A stretch of DNA of 64,000 nucleotides from Rutidosis leptorrhynchoides (Eukaryota; Streptophyta; Magnoliopsida; Asterales; Asteraceae), in contig NC_092336.1 of NCBI RefSeq assembly GCF_046630445.1, positions 506,961,001-507,025,000 of the forward strand. The letters are read 5' to 3'. Made by a program: the position numbers and the translations under genes. Positions 47,276 through 59,539 of the stretch are shown here, piece by piece (position 1 is the first letter of the stretch; the number at the start of each line of letters is the position of its first letter). Below the pieces are notes generated by a model. That model worked only from the letters and a program-made list of their open reading frames with translations, was not told where the DNA came from and searched no databases.

Positions 47276-47809
47276 TCGATTGAAGGAGAAGAAAAAAATA
47301 AAGAAGTATTGCGTGCTAAACCGTACTTAGCATCGAACGAAGATAGGCCGTTACCGATCTTGATTGGTCGTAATGGAAGATGTTATTGCGATTGCGAAAT
47401 CCCCGCGTGTGAAGGTTTTTGTAAATCATGGTGCATCTTGAATAAAGATGTTTCTAAAGATTTGCTTGGTGAAGTTAATTCGAGGTCTAGAAAGATGATG
47501 AACGGGGCTTCTACTTCGGGTACTTACAAGCTTAAAGATAATGTTGATGACTTGGATTACGGAGACGCAATTCAAAACTTGTTTATGGGTCGTCAAGTTG
47601 GTAAAGAAGGCGGTTCATCGGCAATCGGGCGAGGTAATATGTCCGCGGAGGCTTTTGCGGCTTTCGATGTTATGATGACACGTTTGGCGGGCGAGAGGGC
47701 TCCGGGTGACAGTTCCGTCAATGTGTTATTGTACAAGATAGAAAATCTGTCCTGGAAGAACTCTTTGAAAGAAACGGTTAACGTTAAATTAAAAAGGGCA
47801 GGTCCTTGA
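47255..47809 (+). pseudogene. Unrecognised cysteine-rich frame without an ATG
   Basis: An open frame of about 180 codons with no ATG upstream of its conserved-looking start (ILIGRNGRCYCDCEIPACEGFCKSWCIL). The CXCXC...C...C...C cluster could bind metal. A middle part (DDLDYGDAIQNLFMGRQVG) and a C-terminal ENLSWKNSLKETVNVKLKRA follow. Codon use looks gene-like and GC content is above the surroundings. It may be the last exon of a gene or a captured fragment; I do not recognise the family. Confidence 0.35.
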
Positions 47810-48400
47810 GGTTGAATGGTCGGGTTTGTTTGTAGTTTGGTGTGATTCCTCTTTTCGTGCTGTAATCGTTTTTGCATGGTTAGTTTGTCTCTATGGTTTT
47901 TCGGATTGTTAGGGATGCTCGTTTATAGATAATTTCGTTTAGATTGTTGTTTTTTAGGTACGAGCTTCCACGTTTCTCCCACCTTTTTTGTATTCCTTGT
48001 TAAGGGCGATTTTTTTAAAACGACCTCGTTTATATGTGAATATTCGTTTTTTCGAGAAAAAAAAATTAATATATTCTCGAGAGTGCAGTGGTTGTTCAAC
48101 TCCATAATTAGTCGGACTTCATAGGCTAGCTAGTACGTAATGTTAATTCGGCTTGGTTCATACCATAAGCTACTGACCGAGAACGTATCGATACTGAAAT
48201 TCCCCTATCTAGATGCTAGAAGTTACAAACAGTACCAAACATTAAACTGAGGGACACACTTAATTCACTCCATAGCCTATATGTACAATCACCTAAATTA
48301 ACTTGGTTCGTTAACAGGCTTAATTGTGATTATTGTAAATAGGTCAAGCAAGAACTAAATTTCGTAAAGCACATTAGAAAGATGTAAGTTTAGCAGTTAA

Positions 48401-48436
<36 letters not shown>

Positions 48437-49051
48437 TGCAAGTTTAGTTTTATTGGCAAACATAAAAAGGAAAGAAAGAATGGAAGCATACTTAGGGTTG
48501 AAGAAAGCATCCCCATTTCTGAAACAAAGACAAACCAATTACTCTTTTCTGCTAGAAACTCCGGGATATGTTATTAGTGGGACATGTATCATATAATTAA
48601 TTGACACTATATCATAACTAACATAACTTAACATTTAACATAACTGAACTTAATTACTAGTGTACATCAATAATGCGCATTATCCACTATCACTAACTTA
48701 TAACTAACATATAGCTAATAAACTAAACACTACCTAGGTACAACCGAACATATAAAATGTTGAAATCCTTCAAAGCCATAGCGAAGCTACTTGCTTCTAT
48801 TCTCGTTGGGATTTGGGGAATCTATAGATCGAAGTAGTTCGCCAACCACTCTAATTAGCTAACACACGATACCATTGGACTTTATGAGAAATAGCGAATA
48901 TATATAGGCCATCGTTAGAATGGTAACATAGAGGGTTATAGTGGAAGCCATACCCTTTGTGCCTATGGTGTTAAATTTTGGAGGACTAAATGGTACAAGA
49001 CGGACTCTGTAATCCCTATCACGATGATAGAGAGTGGTCATAGATATAGGT
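47810..49051. other. Spacer without a supported gene
   Basis: T-rich downstream sequence, an A run at 48402-48434 and otherwise unremarkable AT-rich DNA. Short frames here lack family signatures. Confidence 0.4.
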
Positions 49052-49627
49052 CGGGGTGTAAATGAGCCGAGATGCTCGAGTTCGACTCGTTAAAAATTCT
49101 ATTCGAGGCGAGATTGAACACATATATACTGAAGATCTTTAAATAAACAAATTCAACCTCAAGTTTCTTATACTGAGCACGAACACATTCGCGAGCCTAA
49201 CCAAATCTTCATTTATATATTTGTAATATTTTACCGAGTATTCAAAGGCTTATAGTGAGAAATGTGTGGCATGTTAAACCACTATTTTGAATACTTTTTC
49301 TATAAAGTACGAATCGAGTATTTAAATTATAAATGACACTAAATTTAACTATATACCCCATATGATTTTATGATTATGATGTTTTGAACGTAGCCACTAA
49401 ATATGATTATTCCACTTCGGGTCCCTTTTTTCATTTTGATCATAGATTCGCTATTGGGAGTATTACAAAACTTAAATTGTTATATATAAAGGAGCCGAAC
49501 TCGAGCTTAACCGTTCTCTTGAGCTCAGAGCTCAAAATGAGTCGAAATATAACTCTTTCTTTAAATTTCAAATTAGTCAAGCTCGCGTCTAGATGAGCTG
49601 AGCTCGACTTGACTCGTTTACGCCCAT
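49052..49627. mobile_element. hAT-type MITE-like element
   Basis: Ends GGTCGGGGTGTAAATGAGCCGAG and the inverted counterpart (CTCGACTTGACTCGTTTACGCCC), with repeated GAGCTCGA motifs near both ends. Non-coding. Borders approximate. Confidence 0.55.
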
Positions 49628-50195
49628 ACTTAATTAAAGATATCTGTAAGTAGTGTAAGAAGAGAGAGAGAGAGAGACGAAGATGGGTTGCATTTGTTGT
49701 TAGTTGCATACTGTAATGTACCTCGGAAAAGAGCTAAGTTAAGAGCTCATTCATTTAATTTGCACGTGTGAATCCAATCCAATCACATCATATCTCTATC
49801 TATTCAAACCCTAAATAAAGACAGTCAAACGTAACACTCCCCAATACACACACACACACACACACACAAACACATCTATTTATATACTCGAGATCACATT
49901 TGAAGACAGAAACATGCATACATGTACACAAAGCCTTAGACAAGGAGTTAAGTCCATATATTCGTGTTTTCTTTGACATTATATTCGTGTCTTTATACTT
50001 AAGATATCAGCAACTTTACCGTATTCTACACCACCTCTTCAAGAGTCTTTTTTTTTTTTTTTGATTAATTTAACAAAATATGCATATAAAGATTATGTAT
50101 CTCAGTTAAGAAGTAGCAAATTAATCAAATAATTGACAGAACAAAAAAATGATTACAAGGTAAAGTGTACATTGTATTATAACTTGTGGGGCCTC

Positions 50196-50239
<44 letters not shown>

Positions 50240-50840
50240 TTGAGAGCTAACTTTACAGTTATATGTTGCTACACTTTGAAGGGTTTCACGGTTCCTAAAA
50301 CTTAATAACAACCTTTGAATGTATATAATATACATATAGAATTAGAAGAAATCATTTTAAACTAGGCTGTCTCACTTAACTTTTACTCATAAAATAAATT
50401 TATGCAGCTAGAAAAATTGGATCAAGTAGTATAAAAATGGCCTGTCCACCTTAGTCTTTACAAGCTGTTTATGCTTCCTTTTCTGTTGTCAAAATAAAAT
50501 GCAGCATGCATGTATATTGCTGGTAATACTAAATTGTTCATTAAAAATAATAATGACAATGAAATGATATATGGACATTGTGTGTAGTTTTATTGGTATC
50601 AACACATTGAAGTCAACAAAGAGGATAACATTTTCGTTCACAAGTTTTGTACACGCTCAATTCTTGATCAAACATGCTAAGGAGACCTAATTATTTCAAT
50701 AAATTAACATATCACAAACACACTAATTTATGAGAAAATAGAAAAGGAAAAAAATCAAAGAGAATTGCATAAGTTTAACTGAAAGTAAGGATGAAGAAAA
50801 ACGAAACAAAGCGACTTCGATCCCTCTTGATCATTTCACT
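49628..50840. other. Downstream region of the AHL gene
   Basis: Contains GA (49661-49677), CA (49845-49868) and TA (50200-50238) microsatellites. The AHL 3' UTR should lie just below 50840. No other gene seen. Confidence 0.45.
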
Positions 50841-51767
50841 TCAAAAAGGGGGTCGATTCACTCCCCAATAAGCGTCCGTTGGCATTTGAGACGAATTTAT
50901 CATTTGGGGAGGCATTCCATGAAATAACGATTGATTCGAATCGTTCATAAGTTGTTGTTGTTGTTGACCATTGATCCCGGTAGGTGATCCTAGAGTTTCG
51001 TTCCCTGAACCAGGTGTAGCCTCTTCTTCCTCAAGAGGAAGCCTCTCATATGCCGCATTCCCAAAAGATGCGGCCATAATTACCACGGGCCCTGATGCCA
51101 ACAAAGGGCCCACAACTCCCCCTCCAACCACTTGTCCTTGACCACCGGCTAAATAAATAGATAACCCTGAAGCAGCCGGTGGTGCTGGAGGGGGAAGAAA
51201 AGATCCTGAAAGTGATAAAATCTCAAATCGCCCATGTAGGGTCACAACTTCCCCCGGTGCTGACGGCTGCTTCAGGGTTACATTAGTAACCGTCCCACTA
51301 CCACTCAATATGCAAACCCCTCTTTGCCTTCTAGTCGCGAAATTCGCTATACTCTCTTGAATATCGCACCCATTCGCCACCTCCATAACATGAGACCTAA
51401 GCGCGTTTGGACTATCTCGCGTAATTATAATCGGCGGCTTCGGTTTATTTTTTGATCCAGCTGGGCGGCCACGTGGCCGCCTTGAACCGCCACTACTATG
51501 ATCTCCTTCTCCACCACTCATAACAGAAGCCAACTCTCTATTATTATTATTAACATCATTATTACCATCTCTTTCACGCTTTTGACCGTGATTCCGGCTG
51601 CTACTTCCGCCGCTTTGTTCTTCGTCCTCTTGTGGCTGCTGCTGCTGGTGGTTCTGTAGCTGCTGAAATTGATGTTGATGGTGATGTTGTTGTTGTTGTA
51701 ACTGAAGATCTCTAGTATGAAAAGGTGGAGGTAACGGACGACCGTGAGCTGAAGCTGCCGGATTCAT
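50841..51767 (-). CDS. AHL22: AT-hook motif nuclear-localised (AHL) protein, AHL22-like
   Basis: A single exon of 308 codons. Residues 20-50 are rich in Gln and His. The AT-hook is [17 protein letters not shown] (R-G-R-P at 99-102), which binds the minor groove of AT-rich DNA. The PPC/DUF296 domain (~113-245) carries GRFEIL at 179-184, the core needed for AHL complex formation. One AT-hook of this type plus an intronless gene indicates clade A. The N-terminus (PPPFHTRDL) and C-terminus ([11 protein letters not shown]) most resemble Arabidopsis AHL22, a chromatin-associated regulator of flowering and hypocotyl growth; orthology is inferred from memory. A polyglutamine tract lies near residue 272. 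Confidence 0.93.
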   Translation of the reverse strand: MNPAASAHGRPLPPPFHTRDLQLQQQQHHHQHQFQQLQNHQQQQPQEDEEQSGGSSSRNHGQKRERDGNNDVNNNNRELASVMSGGEGDHSSGGSRRPRGRPAGSKNKPKPPIIITRDSPNALRSHVMEVANGCDIQESIANFATRRQRGVCILSGSGTVTNVTLKQPSAPGEVVTLHGRFEILSLSGSFLPPPAPPAASGLSIYLAGGQGQVVGGGVVGPLLASGPVVIMAASFGNAAYERLPLEEEEATPGSGNETLGSPTGINGQQQQQLMNDSNQSLFHGMPPQMINSSQMPTDAYWGVNRPPF

Positions 51768-52418
51768 CTAATAACTAAATTAATAATAACAAATTCTTTA
51801 TATATGATAGTTAATTGAACACTGTTTTTTTGTAGCTTTCACTGGGAAATTAATTTAATTAAGGAGTTAAATTGAAGCTTTTGATGAGGTCAAAAGAAAA
51901 CGCATGATCAGGAATCGAGATATGCATAGTTTGTATATATGTATGTATATGTAATGAATTGGATGTAGGAATTATATGTAAATTAAGGTGAAAGGTAGAG
52001 AGGGTTTTTAGGGTTTGGTTTTAATTTAGAGAGAGATGAATGAATATCAGAGAGAGAGAGAGTTGTAGTTTTGTTAATTTTGAAGATGAAGAAGACAGCG
52101 TGCGCATGGAGGGGCGGTGAGTGGGACCACCTTGTTCCCCGCGCTACCCCACGTTCTCCGGTCTTCAATTTTAATTTCAATTTTGTCGTTTTCTCAATTA
52201 AAATTCGCTGATCTTTTTTTTTTCCTACTTCTTTATTGTTAACAGGTTGATTCTAAATTAATTTGATACTGAGTACTATTCCGTATTATTTTCGTAAGAA
52301 TTAAGTTACCAAATAGCTTTATATTTTATTTTATTTTAAATATAAGTTATCTACTCAAAAAAATATAAGTATTTGTTACATATTTTTAGAAAAGTGTTCT
52401 AATATAGGCTATTGGCCC
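51768..52418 (-). promoter_or_regulatory. 5' UTR and promoter region of the AHL gene
   Basis: Includes a GA-rich run at 52048-52062 (CT-rich in gene sense), common in plant leaders. No sharp TATA box could be assigned. Confidence 0.4.
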
Positions 52419-53340
52419 ACTACAACAAATTTATCGATTCCTCACACATTTTTCTTCACACTTGCTGAAAGCGTGTTACGAATGCTCACATAGATTTTTC
52501 ATAAAAGAGGTTCACTTTTATGAGTGTGAGTAAAAATTGCACAATCCTCACACTTTTGCCCATGAAAATGACGTAGTCCTTGTCATACAAATATAAAAAC
52601 ATTTCATTTTTTTTAAATATTAATATATTAATAATATATAATATAATATTAATATTAATATTAATATTTAATATTCTTATTATATCATATTTTTCGGTAT
52701 TTTCCATATTATATCTCGGTATCTAGCACGTCTATCAGCACCTATACCTGAAACCCCAAATTCAATTCTAGGGTTTATCTCTTACAAATAAATTGGAAGA
52801 AAACATCAACTAATTCGTTTGTGAGGGATTACATTGTTTCATGCATATTATCGAGCTCTTCAAATCATCCATAAGTTTCCTTGCGATTATATAGTATCAA
52901 GCCCTAAGTTGCAACTATTTTCTCTGTCAAACTTTCGATTGGCTCACGTCAGGTAAATTGATGAATTTGTGCGTTTATTTAATGATCAAATTATACAAAA
53001 TTGTATCATTGATCATCAAACTTGCAGTTAAGTTAACTGATAGTATCATCAGCGACAAGCATCCACTCAGCTTTCAACGATTCACCGAGTGACATACAAT
53101 CGACTCTCCGATAATTTTCAGTGATTTAAAGGTATGATGATCACAAACTTTCATTATTAACCTCTATCAATATCACTATGAATTATCCATGATTTTGTTG
53201 AAGTTTTAATACTCGTGTTTTGTAAGTGTTTAAGATTGTTTTGTTAGTATATATGTAACTGTGTGTACTTGTATACTTATACTATATCAACCCTCATATT
53301 TCCATACTTGAATTGACTAATTTGCCTATAGGGTTGTTAT
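52419..53340 (+). mobile_element. One end of a CACTA (En/Spm) type transposon
   Basis: Starts CACTACAACAAATTTATCG, the CACTA-type terminal repeat, followed by subterminal repeats of CTCACAC(A/T)TTT. No matching TTGTTGTAGTG end is seen downstream, so the element is truncated or interrupted and its right border is unknown. No transposase recognised. Confidence 0.6.
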
Positions 53341-53349
53341 CCATACGTA

Positions 53350-56061
53350 ATATATAATTAAATTCGACGTTGATCAAATATTTATTTTTAGTCGACACTT
53401 TTTGTTAACTAAAGTTTACACTAATTATATAAAATAACTTTAGTTAATATTAATATTGATGCGTATTATATTTAAAACTATATGAAACATAATTATTAAT
53501 TAAATGATAAGTTATTTTAATCATTATATATATATTTTTAGCTTATAAAAAAAGAGATTTTTTTATAAATTAAATAATGAGCCCATGAATTTTGACTAAA
53601 TATTTTCAAAAACAAAAACTTATTAAAAATATTTTTAACATGTTTTTATTTTTTGTCAAAATTGGCACTTTTATTTTATTTATATTTTTTCTTTTCACCA
53701 ACCATTTTTTTCCCTATAAATACCCACTTCCATTTCATAAAAAATTGTATCAAATCTTTGAAAAAACTCTCTCACAAACTTGGGAAAGTACTTGAGGTAT
53801 TTTCTATATTTTTTATCGAATTGCTTTTATTTTTTTGTATATTCTTTAAAAATTTGAATTTAATATATATAAATTATTTTTACATGTTATAATTAGTATT
53901 ATAAGTATTATGATGTATAAAAATAATTTTGATAATTTATGGAATATTATTTATAATTAAATACGAATTATATAGTATTTAAACATAAAAACAATATAAA
54001 ATTCGTAATAAAATATTAAACCGTAATAAAAATAATTATAATTTTTTTTGAGATTATTATACTTTTATAAACAAGCGAAAATTATAATAATTAAATAAAT
54101 GGGACGATTAGTATTTAAAAAGAATTTACTTTTGCATTATTCTAAACCGAGAGAAATAATAAAGAAAATACAAAATAAATACAAAAGTGTATTAAATATT
54201 TTTATAAAATTTTTATATGATTAGTAGCATCACTAGATACTTTAAAAAAATATAAAAATTAATTTTAAATTAATTTCCTATTTATTTAATTATAGGCCGA
54301 TTACAATGGTTAAATAATTAGAAAACATTAAATAAATAATATTTTGATATAAAATTTGATTTAATAATTTTTAAAACATTTTTACATAATATAGAACCTG
54401 TAAAAAATATAAAATTATTTATTTAGGTCAATTTAATATTTATTACCTAATTAAATTTGATTAATATAAACCGAGTATATATATAAAGAAAAGTGGGAAA
54501 TAAATACAAAAGTTTGATAAAATTATTTTTATAAAATATCCTACTGAATTGTATAATTAACTAAGTTTATAAAAATTATAAATATAATATTTAATGAATT
54601 AATATTCGAATTAACATATATTAGTATGATTTTCGATTAACATAAGTATATTACATATACTAAATTAATATTATTATTATAACTTACGGTTAATAACTAA
54701 ATATACTATATAATAAAGTATAATGCTTATAATGTAAGTTAATAATAATACATTATTAATAAACACTTATTTTATAACTATACTAATTTAATAATAATAA
54801 CTTATAGTATATAATATAAGATAATCAAATTGTTAATACATTAATAAATATAATATAATATATATAATAACATATAAACCTAAAGTGAAGGTTAATCAAA
54901 GATAATGTACAATTTATGTGAACTTCATCGCTACTCACGGTCGTAAGTGAATGATGTCTAGGTTGCCATTTATGGGTAAGCTTGTGGATCTTGAATGCCA
55001 TGACTTAGATTCTGGTCAAGAGTCCTGGGCCCCCGGTTACATCTGGTCATTCCTGACTTATTTGATAGTAACGAAGTTTGAGTAAAGTTATACAACGTCT
55101 TGCTAAAGATTAACCCGAACTTTCTAAAATTGAAAAATTACTATAAGTGGAAACTTTCCATAAATAGTAACCTTCCGAAAATGGAAATTCTTTAGTGAAC
55201 CATTACTATCAATATAGTACAATATACTATTGTCTGTTAGGCAATGTCTGATCATACATTCTATCTCTAGGTTGAGATCTCGGTCACGTCCTTCCGTTCA
55301 ATTCTTTCGTGGAATACTCTTTTGTGCTACTAAGGTGAACTTCATAGCCCCACTTTTTACTGTTTCATAACTGTTTTACAACTTTTGGGGTGAGACACAT
55401 GCTTGCTTTATAACTGTTTTACGCTTAGACACAAGTACTAAATTGTTAACTATGATGTCATGCTTTGATTCATGCTAAATCCCTACCGTAATATCGTTAA
55501 TTGCTACGTTTAAATGCAAACTTAATTATTGTGAGTAGGCCTATTGAGAGTAACGTCTCTAACCATTCGACCGTTGGTCTTTGGTTACATAATAATGATT
55601 CCACGACACTGACAGTACAAGGTGTCATAGGGTAAACTTGTTTTGTAGCGATATTACAAAATGCAGCAACACTTTTAGATTAATATTTCTATATCAATCA
55701 ACTTTAAACTAAATCTTGTGGTCTAAAACTTTGGATATTATTTATAAACCTGTGAATTTCACTCAACCTTTTTGGTTGACACTTTAAGCATGTTTTGTCT
55801 CAGGTGATGATTGAGCTAGCTGTTTGCAACTTTGTGATGATAGATTTGATGCTTGCATGGAGTCCACATCGCATATTATATTTTAGTTCATAAACATTTA
55901 TTTTACGTTTTAATAATAATGTAAACATGTATTACTGCTTCCGCTGTTTTATTAACAAAGGTTTTATTTAAAAAGTCTCATATAGAGTCGTTCTCGTTTA
56001 TACAACTGTGTTATGATATGATTGGTCACAATTACCCTGGTCCATTTTGGGGGGTGTGACA
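53350..56061 (+). repeat. LTR of a Ty3/Gypsy element (left border uncertain)
   Basis: The right end reads GGGGGGTGTGACA directly before a primer site. A TATA box (TATAAATACCC) lies near 53717. Much of the interior (53800-54900) is extremely AT-rich. The left border is a guess; a long LTR fits Tekay/Del-like elements. Old and degraded. Confidence 0.5.
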
Positions 56062-57570
56062 GATTGGTATCAGAGCAGTGCTGTTGTAGAGAACCAGGAT
56101 TGCATTTTAAGTGTGCCTTATACAATTAGGTACCTTAGCAATGTAGGACTACAACTTTCCTTGACTATAGTGCCTTTAATTGTTAAATGCTACACTATAC
56201 TTTAGAAACTTTACTTATCTTAGAATGCCAAGTCAATCTAAGAACTCTGTTCACTTTTCTAAGTACTATCCAATTATGCCACCGCATTTAAATGCGACAC
56301 TATAATTTCTGAAATTCTTGACATTCCTAAGTCATCTATCATGGTTTGTGTATTACATATGTATTATATGAAATATTATCCATGAATTTTGAAACTCCTA
56401 TATTTGTTACTATTCATACTCAAACGTATATAACTCCCTGTTATATCACGTACCTATATGCCTTATGCCTTTATGCATCAGTTTGTGAACCAGAAAATGT
56501 TATTGAGTTATCGAGAATCTCAAAGACATTATAATGTCATCACTATTCATATTCATTACTTTCTTTGTTTTCTTGTTGTTTTGATCATTGAATTTTCCTG
56601 ACGGATGACGTCTACGAAACTATAGAATAGAAAGCGTTTGGATTACTGATTTAAAAGATCCTATAGCTCAAGCCCCTGGACCTGAATAGGACATTACGAA
56701 TTGAAAATATTTAATCAAAAGATTATCAGATTACATACTTATCATCTAGACACGTCATACTACCATTATTAGAGTATAGACACATCATATCTTATTATAT
56801 CTTATCGTATCTATCCCAATAATCTTTGTCTAACACTTTTCCTAAATTTCCTCCGTAAATTACGAAAATCTTTTTGCTACATATACATATTCAAGGAGAT
56901 GAATATATCATCCAGTATTCAACACTAATCTCATATCAAACCCTAATTCAAAACACATAATATGGATTTCTCAACCGATTCCTCGAGCTCCAATGGCAGC
57001 GTAACCGAAACAAACGAACCAATCAGCCATCATCTATTTTGGATGAATTGGGGATGGGTTCATTGTAAACTTAATCAATGGAGACAAGAAGAAGGTAATC
57101 CCTTCCACCAACCGAATTCACCTCTTGGTGAAGAACCTGAAGCACTTACCGGCGAACCCGTTCGGAACACTATTTTCACCCTCATTTCCAGGATATCCAG
57201 TCACGAATATATAATATCTAAAATTCTAGATCTTATTCATCCACTTGTCTGAACCACCAATCATCCCGGAATAATAGAATAAGTCAACGAGCTTCGCGCT
57301 CGAGTGGTGGCTCTGGAGAATATGGTGCGAAACCTACGAACACCAGCAACAGCACCAGCAGCATAACCAGTACCATCAGCATCACCACCAACAGCATCAG
57401 TTTCACCAACAACAACATCCGCATCCCACGCCTCAACATCACCCTCAGTACCTCGAACATCAACATCATAGGCCCCATAGATACCAAGGAATATTAGTAA
57501 TAATGAGTTAAGATGTATTGACTCATTCTTCCTGAAGAACTTGATGTCAAAGCTAAGGGGTATAAAATAC
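56062..57570 (+). mobile_element. Leader and gag start of the Ty3/Gypsy element, cut by an Athila-like element
   Basis: A leader of about 900 bases is followed by a gag-like frame from 56962 (MDFSTDSSSSNGSVTETNEP) and a proline/serine/threonine-rich continuation to about 57500. It is broken. The sequence then passes into the LTR of the Athila-like element, so the rest should lie beyond the right edge. A nested insertion. Confidence 0.6.
56065..56076 (+). other. Primer binding site of the Ty3/Gypsy element (tRNA-iMet)
   Basis: TGGTATCAGAGC, three bases after the LTR terminus. Confidence 0.8.
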
Positions 57571-57579
57571 TATTAAATT

Positions 57580-59539
57580 TTACAAGGAAATACTATTAAA
57601 TACGATACAATTTTACACAAGATATTTATTTATTTAGAGAATGGATATACTTAAACCTTGCTACAACACTTATAGGCAGTGTACCTAATCGTACAGTAGT
57701 GTAGTTTTTAGTAAGTCCGGTTAGTTCCACAGGGAAAATCTTTTAATCAAAGCTTAACGCTATATTAGTTTAATTTATAAAAATACAAATATATATATAA
57801 GTAATATTATTATTATAAAGGGGGGTTTTTACCGTTTAATGACCGGTTTGTCGATTTTAAAACTTTAGTCGCAGTTAAAACCAACTGTAAAATATTAAAT
57901 AAATAAAAGACTTAATTTAAAACGTAAAGTAAATAACGATAATGAAATTGCGAATAATAAAAGTGCGATAAAATAAACTTGCGATAATTAAAAAGTACGA
58001 TAATTAAAAGTGCAATTAAATACAATAACAATAAATAAAAATGCGATAATTAGAAGTGCAATTAAATATAAAATAAAGGAAATTAAATATGAAATAAAAG
58101 AATTATGCTTATTTAAACTTCCGTAATCATGATGTTTGACGTGTTGATTTTAGTTTTATGCCCATGAGTTAATTGTCCTTTGTCCTGGATTATTTAATAT
58201 GTCTGTCTAGTTTTTGTCCATAACAGTCCATCAGTCATAAATATAAAGTGCGAGTGTCCTCGTCAAATTATCCTTATACCCGAAGTCAAATATTCCAACT
58301 AATTGGGGACTTAAACTGTAACAAGGTTTTATTACTTTGTTTAATAATTACACCAGGATGTCGACTGAGTGTAACCCAAGGTTTTAATACTTTGTTATCA
58401 ATTATGCCAAGTGTCCTTGTACATAATTTCACCCATGTTTTAATAATTCTAGTGACTATTAATCCATTCCCGTGTCCGGTTAAATGAACGATTATTCGTA
58501 CATATAAATACCCTGCCCATCGTATCCGATCGAGTGTGTATGGTTATTTATAGGGACGTTCAATTGTAAATCTTTATATTAAAATTAACAAACTATCATT
58601 TAGTTAAACAAATATAAAGCCCATTAATAGCCCATAGTCTAATTTCCACAAGTGTCGTTCTTTTGTCCAAACCCCAATTATGGTACAAAGCCCAATTACC
58701 CAATTTTAATATTTTTAGCCCAACATCATGATTACTTCGGATTAAATAAGCATAATAATAACTTAGCTACGAGACATTAATGTAAAAAGGATGAACATAA
58801 CTTACAATGATTAAAAATAGCGTAGCGTTACACGGACAGAATTTCGACTTACACCCTTACAACATTCGCTAACATACCCTTATTATTATAAATTAAAATT
58901 AAAATTAAAATTAAAATTATAATATAAATATAAATATTATACGTTGAATGAGGAGAAGAAAAAGATATATTTTTGTGTTACACCAAAGCTCGATTTTTAT
59001 AGGCATGTGGGCTGGAATTGTGCACCATGCGATCGCATGGAGTTTCTTCCTCCAGGCCATGCGATCGCATGGCCAGCTGGGGAGACTCAAAAGTCTTTGT
59101 TTTTTTATGCCGACGGTTTTTAAATATAATATAATATATATATTAATTTTAAGAATTAATTATATATTATATTATATTCATGTGCATAGTTGACTTTTAA
59201 TTTTTAGTCCGTTGCGTCGAGCGTTGAGAGTTGACTCTGGTCCCGATTCCGGATTTTCGAACGTCCTTGCGTACAATTTAATATCTTGTACTTTGCGTTT
59301 TGAATCTTGTACTCTTGTAATTTTGAGACGTTTCTTATCAATAATTGGAACCTCTTTGATTGTCTTTTGTACTTTTGAGCTTTTTGGTCGTTTGCGTCTT
59401 CAATTCGTCGAATCTGCCTTTTGTCTTCACCTTTTATTATTTAAACGAATATCACTTGTAAATAGGACAATTGCAACTAAAAGCTTGTCTTTCTTGAGGA
59501 ATAATGCTATGAAATATATGTTCATTTTTAGCATTATCA
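57580..59539 (-). repeat. 3' LTR of the Athila-like element
   Basis: Starts TGATAATGCTAAAAATG at 59539 on the minus strand, directly after the purine tract, and runs about 1.9 kb; the far border is uncertain by some tens of bases. A TATA box (TATAAAAAT, 58993-59001) lies 24 bases downstream of a pair of CATGCGATCGCATG palindromes. Confidence 0.7.
59025..59074. promoter_or_regulatory. Paired CATGCGATCGCATG palindromes in the Athila-like LTR
   Basis: Palindromes at 59025-59040 (CCATGCGATCGCATGG) and 59055-59074 (core extended by GGC/GCC) have centres exactly 32 bp apart, just upstream of the LTR TATA box. Confidence 0.7.

Noticed and set aside
51983-52180. 65-codon minus frame upstream of the AHL gene
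   Set aside because: Sits in the promoter/leader region with no family signature; a functional upstream ORF cannot be argued from the sequence.
59028-59041. GCGATCGC as a sign of cyanobacterial (HIP1) DNA
   Set aside because: The octamer is abundant in cyanobacteria, but here it sits in a plant LTR with plant flanks and only four copies.
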